Shown in pieces: positions 1-8,448 of a DNA stretch of 64,000 nucleotides. Within the stretch, counting starts at the first letter, position 1; every line of letters starts with the position of its first letter. The notes under the pieces are model-generated. The model had not been told where the DNA came from and made no database searches. It saw only the letters and a list, made by a program, of their open reading frames with translations. The stretch is from Jannaschia donghaensis (lineage in GTDB: Bacteria > Pseudomonadota > Alphaproteobacteria > Rhodobacterales > Rhodobacteraceae), in contig NZ_CXSU01000005.1 of the NCBI RefSeq assembly GCF_001403795.1, positions 58,917-122,916 on the forward strand, given 5' to 3'. The position numbers were made by a program, and so were the translations under genes.

Positions 1-678
1 GGCGGGGTTTTCGCCGTATATTTCGTCCTGATGTTCGAGGGGTTGAAGACGGCCGCACCGGTATCGGCGGCGGCCGTCTTTACCCTGACGCCGGTCCTTG
101 CGGCGGGGTTCGGATGGGTGTTGTTGCGACAGGTGACCACGCCGCGGATCGCCCTGGCGCTGACACTGGGGGCCTGCGGCGCGCTTTGGGTCATCTTTCG
201 CGCCGATGTCTCCGCGCTTCTGGCGTTCGAAATCGGGCGGGGAGAATGGATCTATCTTGTCGGTTGCGCGGCGCACGCGCTCTATACGCCGATGGTGCGA
301 TTGCTGAACCGGGGCGAAAGCGCGCTGGTCTTCACCTTCGGCACGCTTGTGGCGGCGTCGGCGATCCTGCTGGTGGTCGGCGCGCCCGCGCTGGTCGCGA
401 CGGATTGGACGACGCTGCCCCGGACGGTCTGGATCGCGATCGGGTATACGGCGGTCTTTGCCTCGGCTGCGACGTTCACGCTGTTGCAATTCGCGTCGCT
501 GCGGCTGCCGTCGGCCAAGGTGATGGCCTATACCTATCTCGTCCCGGCCTGGGTCACGGTCTGGGGCATCGCACTGGGGGACGCACCGCCGCCGGTCGAG
601 ATGCTGATCGGCGTGGGCCTGACGATCCTGGCGCTGGTCGCCTTGCTGCGGGACGGAAATGCGCAAAAATCGCTATAA
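1..678 (+). CDS. EamA/DMT-family transporter, 5'-truncated by the window edge
   Basis: The reading frame is open from base 1, so the start lies upstream; 225 codons plus stop are visible. The protein is almost entirely hydrophobic, with about seven membrane segments separated by short loops, and carries the second EamA repeat near its end (tyrosine- and proline-rich YLVPAWVTVWGIALGD, then a last helix). This fits the drug/metabolite transporter superfamily, inner-membrane exporters of amino acids or other metabolites. The substrate cannot be read from the sequence. It ends with a short polar tail, and no partner gene is visible downstream apart from an unrelated small membrane protein. Confidence 0.85.
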   Translation, partial: GGVFAVYFVLMFEGLKTAAPVSAAAVFTLTPVLAAGFGWVLLRQVTTPRIALALTLGACGALWVIFRADVSALLAFEIGRGEWIYLVGCAAHALYTPMVRLLNRGESALVFTFGTLVAASAILLVVGAPALVATDWTTLPRTVWIAIGYTAVFASAATFTLLQFASLRLPSAKVMAYTYLVPAWVTVWGIALGDAPPPVEMLIGVGLTILALVALLRDGNAQKSL

Positions 679-747
679 ATTCGCCACGTCCCCGCCCAAA
701 TCATCCGCGACGCTTCCTCGACAGAATCCCGCGTAGGAGGCGGAACG

Positions 748-909
748 ATGAACGGATGTCTCAACCTGCCCTTCTGGGGCCAGTATTGTGTCGGCGACCT
801 GACTTTCAGAATGGGGGGCTTTTCCCTGGACCTTTTGCACCCCGGCGTCATCACGACACTTCTGCTGGGGTCGGTTCTGTATATCTACATCTTCAAGAAC
901 CCGACCTGA
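748..909 (+). CDS. Small single-pass membrane protein, 53 aa, unknown function
   Basis: A 53-codon gene with a strong ribosome site (AGGAGG at 735-740, seven bases before the ATG). The N-terminal half is polar/aromatic with two cysteines (residues 4 and 14). The C-terminal half, about residues 31-49, is one hydrophobic helix ending in YIYIFKNPT. It stops 5 bp before the stop of nrdJ, which runs convergently. I do not recognise the family. The good RBS and clean fit between neighbours argue that it is real. It may be a small inner-membrane protein. Confidence 0.6.
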   Translation: MNGCLNLPFWGQYCVGDLTFRMGGFSLDLLHPGVITTLLLGSVLYIYIFKNPT

Positions 910-913
910 TCGG

Positions 914-3181
914 TCAGCCGCATCGGGAATAACCGCAGTTGCCGCAGGTCGCACAGCCTTCGACCATGTGAAGGTCGAAACTGCCGCAGTTCGGGCAGGC
1001 CGGGCCGGGGGCCTGCGCTGCTGACGGGTCGACGGGATCGGCCTTGAGGCCCAGCCCCTCGCCCTTCAGGAAGCCGGTGGCCACCATGTGACGTTCGATC
1101 ACGCCGCCGATGGCCGCAAGGATGCTGGGCACGTATTTTCCCTGCACCCAGGCCCCGCCACGCGGATCGAAAACGGCCTTCAATTCCTCCACCACGAAAC
1201 TCACGTCGCCGCCGCGCCGGAACACCGCCGAAATCATGCGCGTCAGGGCGACGGTCCAGGCGAAATGCTCCATATTCTTGGAGTTGACGAATATCTCGAA
1301 CGGACGGCGCTGCCCGTTCAGGGTGATGTCGTTGATCGTGATGTAGAGGGCATGTTCGCTCTGCGGCCATTTGATCTTGTAGGTCTCGCCGGTCAGGCGG
1401 GCCGGGCGATCCAGCGGGTCGGCGAAGGTGATGGTCGTCGCGGGAACGGGGGCGCTTTCGTTCGGCTCCTCGCTCAGCACGCTGCCAGTGACGGCGTTGG
1501 GCCGATAGGTCGTGCAGCCCTTGCAGCCCTGCGCCCACGCCTGGAGATAGACATCCTTGAACGCGGCAAAGTCGATACCGGCGGGCACGTTGATGGTCTT
1601 GGAAATGCTGCTGTCGATCCACTTTTGCGCCGCTGCCTGCATCGCGACGTGGTCGGCGGGGGTCAGGTCGGCGACCCGGACCATGTGGTCGGGCAGCGGG
1701 GCATCGCCACGCATCTCACGCCAGAGCGCGACGGCATAATCCTGCACGGTTTCTTCGGTCCGGGTGCCGTCGGGTTGCAGGACCTTTCGGGTATATTCAT
1801 GCGCGAAGATCGGTTCGATCCCCGAGGAGACGTTGCCGGCCAGCAGACTGATGGTCCCGGTCGGCGCGATGGAGGTCAGAAGCGCGTTGCGTAGCCCATG
1901 CTCCGCGATCAGGGCGCGGGTGTCGTCGGACAGGCGTTGCACCATGGGGGCCGCCAGGATGGCTTCGCGGTCGTAAAGGGGAAACGCGCCCTTTTCCTTG
2001 GCCAGCCGAGCGGAGGTCGCATAGGCCGCGTTCGCGATCACCTCCAGCCAGTCGCCCGTGGCTGCGACGGCGTCACTGGCCCCGTACCGAAGGCCGCACA
2101 TCGCCAGCGCATCGGCCAGGCCAGTCACGCCCAGGCCGATGCGCCGCTTGGCGCGGGCCTCGTCCGCCTGCGCGGGCAGGGGGAAACGGCTGGCGTCGAC
2201 GACGTTGTCCATCATGCGGATGGCGGTGCCAGTCAGATCCGCCAGCTCCTCCAGGTCCAGTCGCGCGTCGTCTGTGAACGGGTCGCGCACCAGCCGCGCC
2301 AGGTTCACCGACCCCAGAAGGCAGGCACCATAGGGCGGCAGGGGCTGCTCCCCGCAGGGGTTCGTCGCGGCGATGGTTTCGGCGTAGGACAGGTTGTTGG
2401 CGGCGTTGATGCGGTCGATGAAGATGACGCCCGGCTCGGCATACTCGTAGGTCGCCTGCATGATCGCATCCCACAGGTCGCGGGCGCGCAGGGTGCGGTA
2501 TGTGGTGCCGCCGAAGACCAGCGGCCAGTCGGCGTCGGCGGCCACCGCATCCATGAACGGATCGGTCACCAGGACCGACAGGTTGAACATGCGCAGGCGG
2601 GCCGGGTCGGATTTCGCGGCCACGAAGTCCAGCACATCCGGATGATCGCAGCGCAGCGTCGCCATCATCGCGCCGCGCCGCGACCCCGCGGACATAATCG
2701 TGCGGCACATCGCGTCCCAGACGTCCATGAACGACAGCGGCCCCGACGCATCGGCGGCGACGCCCGTGACGCCCGCGCCCTTGGGCCGAATGGTCGAGAA
2801 ATCATAACCGATGCCGCCGCCCTGTTGCAGCGTCAGCGCCGCTTCGCGCAGGGCGGTGAAGATACCGGACATGCTGTCCTCGATGGTGCCCATGACGAAA
2901 CAATTGAACAGGGTGACGGACCGGTCGGTGCCTGCCCCCGCGACGATGCGCCCCGCCGGCAGGAAGCGGAAATCCTGCAGGGCGGCGCGGAACGACGGCT
3001 CCCACGTGGCGGGGTCGCCTTCGGGGACGGTGAGCGCGCGGGCGATGCGGTCCCACGTCGCATCCATGTCGGCGTCCAAAGGGGTGCCATCGGCCGTTTT
3101 CAGACGGTATTTCATGTCCCAGATCTGCTCCGCGATGGGCGCGGCGAAGGTGGGCGACATGGGGCGGGCGGTATCGGGCAT
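914..3181 (-). CDS. nrdJ: Adenosylcobalamin-dependent (class II) ribonucleoside-diphosphate reductase
   Basis: 755 aa. It reduces ribonucleotides to deoxyribonucleotides using a coenzyme-B12-derived radical, so no oxygen or iron is needed. Visible hallmarks are the active-site loop NPCGEQPLPPYGACLLGSVN around residues 271-290, the SSGIEPIFAHEY segment near residue 450, and a C-terminal cysteine-rich tail (CPNCG...CATCGNCGYSRCG) that serves redox shuttling or zinc binding in this family. Start at 3181 (MPDTARPMSP); an internal Met at 3160 is possible. It is divergent from the DUF1489 gene across 74 bp. That gap contains an NrdR-box-like sequence, and it is too short for a typical cobalamin riboswitch. 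Confidence 0.96.
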   Translation of the reverse strand: MPDTARPMSPTFAAPIAEQIWDMKYRLKTADGTPLDADMDATWDRIARALTVPEGDPATWEPSFRAALQDFRFLPAGRIVAGAGTDRSVTLFNCFVMGTIEDSMSGIFTALREAALTLQQGGGIGYDFSTIRPKGAGVTGVAADASGPLSFMDVWDAMCRTIMSAGSRRGAMMATLRCDHPDVLDFVAAKSDPARLRMFNLSVLVTDPFMDAVAADADWPLVFGGTTYRTLRARDLWDAIMQATYEYAEPGVIFIDRINAANNLSYAETIAATNPCGEQPLPPYGACLLGSVNLARLVRDPFTDDARLDLEELADLTGTAIRMMDNVVDASRFPLPAQADEARAKRRIGLGVTGLADALAMCGLRYGASDAVAATGDWLEVIANAAYATSARLAKEKGAFPLYDREAILAAPMVQRLSDDTRALIAEHGLRNALLTSIAPTGTISLLAGNVSSGIEPIFAHEYTRKVLQPDGTRTEETVQDYAVALWREMRGDAPLPDHMVRVADLTPADHVAMQAAAQKWIDSSISKTINVPAGIDFAAFKDVYLQAWAQGCKGCTTYRPNAVTGSVLSEEPNESAPVPATTITFADPLDRPARLTGETYKIKWPQSEHALYITINDITLNGQRRPFEIFVNSKNMEHFAWTVALTRMISAVFRRGGDVSFVVEELKAVFDPRGGAWVQGKYVPSILAAIGGVIERHMVATGFLKGEGLGLKADPVDPSAAQAPGPACPNCGSFDLHMVEGCATCGNCGYSRCG

Positions 3182-3223
3182 GATGTCACGGGCCTAGGGC
3201 TGGTTGCACGGACGGACGGGACG

Positions 3224-3236
3224 ACTAGATATACGG
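3224..3236. promoter_or_regulatory. Candidate NrdR box upstream of nrdJ
   Basis: ACTAGATATACGG matches the NrdR-box core (ACwAtATaTwGtG, recalled from memory) at about 10 of 13 positions. It lies 43 bp upstream of the nrdJ start. NrdR boxes normally occur as tandem pairs about 30 bp apart; I see only one here, so this is tentative. Confidence 0.3.
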
Positions 3237-3255
3237 CATCCGGGGGGATTCCCAA

Positions 3256-3678
3256 ATGATGAATCTGATCAAACTGTCGGTCGGCACGGAAACGATCGAA
3301 AGTCTGGGCAAGTGGCAGCGCAATGCGCGCGCCAAGGGGCCGGACGGCGCACCGCGTCACGTCACCCGCATGTGGCCCAAGCGAGAAGCCGAGGTTTTGG
3401 CCGGCGGGTCGATCTATTGGGTCATCAAGGGCGCGATCATGTGCCGACAGGAAATCGCCCGCCTCGACGAAGTCGTCGGGGCCGACGGCATCCTACGCTG
3501 CGGCATCGTGCTGCGGCCCGGTCTGGTCCCGGTCGCGCCGACGCTGAAGCGACCGTTTCAGGGTTGGCGCTATCTCAAGCCCGAGGACGCGCCGATCGAC
3601 ATCGACCCCGCCCGCGCGTCCGAAGCACGGCTGCCGACGGAACTGTCTGTGGCGCTGGCGGAAATCGGCGTGCTCTGA
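3256..3678 (+). CDS. DUF1489 family protein
   Basis: 140 aa, soluble, no signal peptide. The pattern MNLIKLSVGTETIESLGKWQ at the start and VTRMWPKR followed by GGSIYWVIKG in the middle is characteristic of the DUF1489 family, a conserved alphaproteobacterial protein of unknown biochemical role. The C-terminal part carries RPFQGWRYL and ends in EIGVL. The start has two adjacent ATGs (3256 and 3259). It is divergent from nrdJ and followed after 90 bp by a cytochrome gene. No catalytic motif is recognisable. Confidence 0.85.
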   Translation: MMNLIKLSVGTETIESLGKWQRNARAKGPDGAPRHVTRMWPKREAEVLAGGSIYWVIKGAIMCRQEIARLDEVVGADGILRCGIVLRPGLVPVAPTLKRPFQGWRYLKPEDAPIDIDPARASEARLPTELSVALAEIGVL

Positions 3679-3695
3679 CCCGTCGGTCATGGGGC

Positions 3696-3709
3696 TTGAT
3701 GCAGATCAT
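3696..3709. promoter_or_regulatory. FNR/FnrL-type box upstream of the cytochrome c gene
   Basis: TTGATGCAGATCAT matches the FNR consensus TTGAT-N4-ATCAA at nine of ten defined positions. It sits 59 bp upstream of the cytochrome ATG, a usual activator distance once the leader is counted. This suggests oxygen-limited expression of the cytochrome. Confidence 0.65.
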
Positions 3710-3768
3710 GGCGTCATGTGCGCGGGCCTGGCAGAACGATCTCGACCGACCGAAATCCGGAGCCTTCG

Positions 3769-4173
3769 ATGCCTGCCTTTCCCAATCTGCGGATTTCCGC
3801 GTTCCTCCTCGCCCCGCTTGCCCTGGGTGCTTGCAACGCTGCGGATGAACCGCGCACGGACGCCGCCCATGGGGCCAGTCTTTTCGCGCAGAATTGTGCC
3901 GCCTGTCACGGCGCGGACGGTGCCGGCGCGGGGGGCATCGGACCTGATCTGACGTCGCTGTCGCGGCGCAACGGCGGGGATTTTCCGCGCGACCGCGTGC
4001 TGGCGCAGATCGACGGGCTGAACCGTCACGGCGATGCTGGAGCGGTGATGCCGGAATTCGGGGCCGGCGACCTGGGTCCCGCCATCATCGTGGAAGAACA
4101 CGACGGGCTGGGCACGCCGATCCCGTCGGACCTGATCGCGCTGACCGAATACCTGCGGACGATCCAGCGGTAG
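3769..4173 (+). CDS. Class I c-type cytochrome, predicted lipoprotein
   Basis: 134 aa. The ATG at 3769 is preferred because GGAG lies six bases upstream and it starts a signal peptide directly; an upstream ATG at 3718 in the same frame would bury it. Residues 1-21 form a lipoprotein signal ending in a lipobox (ALGAC, lipidated Cys22). The single heme site is CAACH at residues 43-47. A candidate distal Met ligand lies in the GAVMPEF segment. The protein is therefore a membrane-tethered periplasmic electron carrier. The FNR-type box upstream suggests a role in low-oxygen respiration. The redox partner is unknown, and no oxidase or reductase genes are adjacent. Confidence 0.88.
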   Translation: MPAFPNLRISAFLLAPLALGACNAADEPRTDAAHGASLFAQNCAACHGADGAGAGGIGPDLTSLSRRNGGDFPRDRVLAQIDGLNRHGDAGAVMPEFGAGDLGPAIIVEEHDGLGTPIPSDLIALTEYLRTIQR

Positions 4174-4340
4174 CCATGCTTGCCTGAGACCCGCGCCCTG
4201 ATCGGGGGCGGCCCGACAGGTCACAAACCCCATACCGAGGCAGCGGAGCGAAGGTCGCAAATCGCCTCCGTCGTGTCGGCACCATTCGACCGCGCCGCAT
4301 CGGTTGAGGCACAGTGAGGCCAGGCAATTCGGGACCAATC

Positions 4341-6839
4341 ATGCAAACCCACGTCAAAGCACTCATCGTCGGCGGCGGTGCCGTGGGCACAGGCATCGCC
4401 TATGCGCTGTCAAAAGCGGGATGGCGCGATGTCGTTTTGCTGGAGCGGGACGAGCTGACGGCCGGATCGACATGGCACGCGGCAGGTCTGCTGCCGTATT
4501 TCAACATGGGCTATGCGACCAGCCATATCCACGACCATTCCATCAAGCTCTACAAGACGTTAGAGGAGGAGACCGGCCTGAACCCCGGCTTTTCCGTCGT
4601 TGGCAACCTGCGCATGGCGCAGACGCAGGCACGGATGGACGAATACGAACTCTATGCCTCCATCGCCGAAACGGTGGACATCCCCCATGAATGGATGACG
4701 CCCGCGCAAATCAAGGAGCGTTGGCCCCTGGTGCGGACCGAGGATTTGAAAGGCGCGATCTTCCATCCGACCGACGGCTACATCAACCCCGCCGACGTCA
4801 CGATGGCCATGGCCAAAGGCGCGCGGGATCGCGGCGTAAAGATCGAACGGCGTTGGCAGGTGGACGGATACCATTGGACAGGCGACCACTGGGACGTGAC
4901 CTGCACCAAGATGGTGGAGAAGGGCGGCAATCTGGTCGCGTCGGAGGAGCAGGTGGTGATCCACGCCGACCACGTCGTCACCGCGACCGGCAACCACGCG
5001 CAGCGCACGGCGCAGCTGCTTGGCATCAAGATCCCGGCCGTCGTCGTCGAACACCAGTACATCGTGACCGAACCGGACCCCGCGTTGGTCGAATACCGCA
5101 AGATGCAACCGCAGCACCCCGTCCTGCGCGACGCCGACGCCAAATGGTACGTACGCGAGGAGCGGGGCGGCTGGATTCTGGGCCCCTACGAGAAGAACGC
5201 GCCCGCGCGGTTCGAGTATGGCGTGCCCGACAGCTTTCGTGCCGATCTTTTCCCCCTCGACCTCGACCGGATCGAGGCGGAATACATGTCTTTCATCCAC
5301 CGCATTCCATCGTCCGAGAACGCGGGTCTGAAAGACGACTACAACGGCCCCATCTGCTACACGCCCGACGGCAACCCGCTGGTGGGGCCCGTTCCTGGCC
5401 TGCGCAACATGTGGCTGGCCGAAGGGTTCAGTTTCGGGATCACGGCGGCCGGGGGCGTGGGCCATTACCTCGCGCAGATGATGACGGAGGGCGAGGCGGA
5501 GATCGACATGGCGTCGCTGGACCCGCGCCGGTTCGGACGCTGGATGACGACGGAATATGCCGCCCGCAAGAACGAGGAGGCGTACGACCACGTCTTCATC
5601 CTGCACCACCCCGATGAGGAGCGGCCCGCCTGCCGCCCCCTGAAGACCGCGCCGTCCTACGACCGCATGAAGGCGCGCGGCGCGCAGTTCGGCTGCGTCA
5701 ACGGGTGGGAGCGGCCCAACTACTTCGGCCCCCTCGATGCGCCCGAGAGTTTCGATCATGATGCGCGCAGTTTCCGTCGTGGTGGCTGGTGGAAACACAC
5801 GGTGGAGGAGGCGACGGCCATCCGAGAGACGGCCGGCATGATCGACGCGACGGCCTTCACCAAGCACAAGCTGCGCGGGCCGGGGGCGGCGGCCTTCCTC
5901 GACTGGTTCACGACGAACAAACTGCCGAAGGTGGGGCGCATCAACCTGACCTATGCGCTGACCGAGGCTGGGACGACGCGGACGGAATACACCATCGTGC
6001 GGCTGGCTGAAGACACGTTCTACCTGGTGTCGGCGGGGGCGTGGCAAAGCTACGACAGCGATTTTCTGGCACAGGCGATCAACGACAACGTGGAACGGTT
6101 CGGGCCGATGTGGCTGGATGATTGCACGGGGATGCACGGCGTTTTCGCGCTGGCTGGGCCGAACGCGCGCGCCGTCCTGAACAAGGTCGTGCGCGACGCC
6201 GACGTGTCGACCGTCCTGTCGAACAAGCGGTTTCCCTGGCTGTCGGCGCGGCGGCTGGAACTGCTGATGTGCCCGACGAATGCGATCCGCGTGGCCTATA
6301 CCGGCGAGTTGGGGTGGGAGTTGCATCACCCGATGGAGATGCAGAACTATCTGTTCGACCGTCTGATGGAGGCTGGGGAGCAGCACGGCCTGAAACTGGT
6401 CGGGGCCCGCGCGCAGAATTGGTTGCGCCAAGAAAAATCCTATCGCGCCTTCGGCAACGAACTGGGCCGGGATGCGACGCCGCTGGAAGCGGGGCTGGAC
6501 CGCTTCGTCGACCTGTCCAAGCAATTCCACGGCAAGGCCGCAATGGAGGACGTCGGCATCCGTTCGAAATGCGTCACGATGCTGATCGACGGGCCGGCGG
6601 ACGCGGACCCCTGGGGGCGCGAGGCGCTGTACGACGGCGACACCAAGGTTGGGCGTCTGACGTCTGGCGGCTATTCCGTCGCATTCTCCAAGTCGATCGG
6701 CATGGGCTATGTCCGCCCCGATCTGGCCGTTCCAGGCACGAAACTGCGCGTGCGGATGCAGCGCAAGCTCTGGGACGCCGAAGTGACCGAGGACAGCCCC
6801 TATGACCCGACCAACGCTCGGATCCGCATCGACGGCTAG
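4341..6839 (+). CDS. FAD-dependent oxidoreductase fused to GcvT domain (dimethylglycine/sarcosine dehydrogenase family)
   Basis: 832 aa. The N-terminal half is a DAO-type FAD domain: the dinucleotide-binding loop LIVGGGAVGTGIAYAL begins near residue 7, and an S-T-W-H-A motif, the usual site for covalent FAD, is near residue 47. A FAO_M linker (about 390-440) leads into a C-terminal GcvT aminomethyltransferase fold with its barrel domain (about 450-832; TGELGWELHHP near 660). Enzymes of this architecture oxidatively demethylate dimethylglycine or sarcosine and pass the one-carbon unit to tetrahydrofolate. Exact substrate cannot be decided from sequence. Start chosen at MQTHVKALIVGGG. A hypothetical gene overlaps its 3' end by 38 bp. 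Confidence 0.9.
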   Translation: MQTHVKALIVGGGAVGTGIAYALSKAGWRDVVLLERDELTAGSTWHAAGLLPYFNMGYATSHIHDHSIKLYKTLEEETGLNPGFSVVGNLRMAQTQARMDEYELYASIAETVDIPHEWMTPAQIKERWPLVRTEDLKGAIFHPTDGYINPADVTMAMAKGARDRGVKIERRWQVDGYHWTGDHWDVTCTKMVEKGGNLVASEEQVVIHADHVVTATGNHAQRTAQLLGIKIPAVVVEHQYIVTEPDPALVEYRKMQPQHPVLRDADAKWYVREERGGWILGPYEKNAPARFEYGVPDSFRADLFPLDLDRIEAEYMSFIHRIPSSENAGLKDDYNGPICYTPDGNPLVGPVPGLRNMWLAEGFSFGITAAGGVGHYLAQMMTEGEAEIDMASLDPRRFGRWMTTEYAARKNEEAYDHVFILHHPDEERPACRPLKTAPSYDRMKARGAQFGCVNGWERPNYFGPLDAPESFDHDARSFRRGGWWKHTVEEATAIRETAGMIDATAFTKHKLRGPGAAAFLDWFTTNKLPKVGRINLTYALTEAGTTRTEYTIVRLAEDTFYLVSAGAWQSYDSDFLAQAINDNVERFGPMWLDDCTGMHGVFALAGPNARAVLNKVVRDADVSTVLSNKRFPWLSARRLELLMCPTNAIRVAYTGELGWELHHPMEMQNYLFDRLMEAGEQHGLKLVGARAQNWLRQEKSYRAFGNELGRDATPLEAGLDRFVDLSKQFHGKAAMEDVGIRSKCVTMLIDGPADADPWGREALYDGDTKVGRLTSGGYSVAFSKSIGMGYVRPDLAVPGTKLRVRMQRKLWDAEVTEDSPYDPTNARIRIDG

Positions 6840-7419
6840 GGGACGGCTGACACTTCTGTTTCTTGCGGCGATCGGCCTTGGAGCATATCTCTGGCTCGAT
6901 CCCTTCAGCCTGCCCGCCGAACCCTCGCTGCATCTGAGCGGGGACGGATCCAAACAGGTTCTGGCGTCCCTGCAGGAGCCGGACATCGTGGCCAGCGGCC
7001 TGAGCGTGGAATGGGTCGCGGATGATCCTGCGGACGCGGCGTTGGAGGTTATCCTGCTGCGCCGCCCTGAAAATGCCGACGGGTTGAAGCATCTGCGGCG
7101 TATCTGTCCGGGCGTCTGCAAACGATCTGCGGTGACGACCTTCACGGTGATGAAGCCATTCGACGCGCGGCGGATCGTGGTCGTGAACCTCGCGCGTCTG
7201 GGACAGCAGGTCGATGTGGCCCGTGACATCGGCATCCGGCTGGATCGGGCGGAACCGCTGACCTCGCAGGAAGCGATCTGCATCGCGCAAATCGTCGTGC
7301 GACAAGTCCCCGTTATCGCGGAGCGTCTTGCGTCGTCCCCGCCCACGGCACCGCCCGACAACTCCTGCGCGGCGCAGGCGGACGGCGTGCAGCGCCGTGT
7401 TCTGCCGTTCGATCTATGA
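6802..7419 (+). CDS. Hypothetical membrane-anchored protein, 205 aa
   Basis: Starts inside the last 38 bp of the preceding dehydrogenase gene in another frame. GAGGA lies eight bases upstream of the ATG, and no later ATG/GTG/TTG precedes the hydrophobic segment, which supports this start. Residues 16-32 form one hydrophobic helix (LTLLFLAAIGLGAYLWL), so the protein is probably anchored in the inner membrane with a periplasmic domain. Three cysteines appear in or near the C-terminal half (CPGVC pair and ICIAQ), plus one close to the end. I do not recognise the family. Its stop overlaps the convergent DUF2125 stop. Confidence 0.55.
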   Translation: MTRPTLGSASTARGRLTLLFLAAIGLGAYLWLDPFSLPAEPSLHLSGDGSKQVLASLQEPDIVASGLSVEWVADDPADAALEVILLRRPENADGLKHLRRICPGVCKRSAVTTFTVMKPFDARRIVVVNLARLGQQVDVARDIGIRLDRAEPLTSQEAICIAQIVVRQVPVIAERLASSPPTAPPDNSCAAQADGVQRRVLPFDL

Positions 7420-8382
7420 CGGAGGCAGGACAACGACCTGCAGGCCAAAGACGCTGACGGTGCCGTTCGACACCGTGACGGGCACGCGCGCTATGCCGTC
7501 ATTCCCCGCCAGTCCCGCGACGCCCGCATTCAGGATCGCGGCCTCGCCCGTCGTCAGCAGTCCTTGTGCGACGGCACCTGCCATCAGCGGCTCCCACCCC
7601 TCCAGCGCCAGCGTCAGCGCGCCGTCCGGGCGGCCATCGGCATCGACCGCGACCTCTCCGGTCAGATCGGCGCGGATGTCGCCCCAGACGATCTCCCCCC
7701 GGCGCAGCAGGACCGTCTGAATGATCGGTTGCCGACCCGGTCCGACCGCGTCGGTCAACCCGATTTCCGCTTCCACCTTCACCGCGTCGATCCGGTCGGG
7801 AAGCTGACCCTGCGTGTCGAGAAGGTCGCGGATGGCCGGGGACAGCGTGATGTCCGATAGCGACAGCGCGACATCGTGCGCCGTCTCGGTGCCGGCCTGC
7901 CGCGTGGCGAGCAGTGCCGTCGCCGCCTCCCCCCACAGATCGGCGAGTGCCACGCGCACCGCCATCCCCTCGACGGTCGATTGATCCAGCACCGGGGTGG
8001 TGGAGGGGGTGACGATCACCGATCCGCGCAACGCCTCGTTGGTGATGTCGATTGCGTTGCCGGGAAGGTCCAGCGTCATTTCGGGCGGCGCGACCGCGAT
8101 TACGTGATTGGGGCGATAGGCCAGCGCGAACGCCTGCACGAAGGGGGCGGACCACAGGATGTCGCCGTCCGGCGTGGTCACGCGCGGATCGGTCACCGTG
8201 GTGTCGAAGCGGCTGGGAAAGCCCACGACGGACAGGTCGTCGTATTCGATCCGCCAGCCTTGCGCCCGCGCGGCCTCGATCCCCGCGATGATGCCCCGCT
8301 CCGCCGCACCGGAGCCGAACCACCACCAACCGCCCCATATCAGGGCGACCACCGCCACCAGCCCCGTCAGCCATTTCGCCAT
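7414..8382 (-). CDS. DUF2125 domain protein
   Basis: 322 aa. Start at the MAKWLTGLV methionine, with AAAGG just upstream. Residues 4-20 form an N-terminal membrane anchor or uncleaved signal (WLTGLVAVVALIWGGWWWF). The remainder is a beta-rich periplasmic domain with repeated LDLPGN, TGEVAVDADGRPDGALTL and SVFGLQVVVLP elements typical of DUF2125, a proteobacterial envelope family of unknown role. Such proteins resemble the AsmA-like or lipid-transfer folds, but that is inference. The frame is open far upstream, yet the strong anchor fixes this start. Confidence 0.8.
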   Translation of the reverse strand: MAKWLTGLVAVVALIWGGWWWFGSGAAERGIIAGIEAARAQGWRIEYDDLSVVGFPSRFDTTVTDPRVTTPDGDILWSAPFVQAFALAYRPNHVIAVAPPEMTLDLPGNAIDITNEALRGSVIVTPSTTPVLDQSTVEGMAVRVALADLWGEAATALLATRQAGTETAHDVALSLSDITLSPAIRDLLDTQGQLPDRIDAVKVEAEIGLTDAVGPGRQPIIQTVLLRRGEIVWGDIRADLTGEVAVDADGRPDGALTLALEGWEPLMAGAVAQGLLTTGEAAILNAGVAGLAGNDGIARVPVTVSNGTVSVFGLQVVVLPPS

Positions 8383-8448
8383 GCCCGGCCCTTTCGCCCA
8401 TGTCTCGCCCCGTCTATCGGGGGGAACGGATGCGCGAAAGGACCGCAG

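Noticed and set aside
3182..3255. Cobalamin riboswitch upstream of nrdJ
   Set aside because: Only 74 bp separate the divergent genes, far too short for a B12 aptamer, and no conserved B12-box-like sequence was seen.
4560..7448. A 962-codon open frame antisense to the GcvT-fused dehydrogenase
   Set aside because: Shadow of a strongly conserved enzyme; composition is Arg/His/Pro-rich with no recognisable motif.
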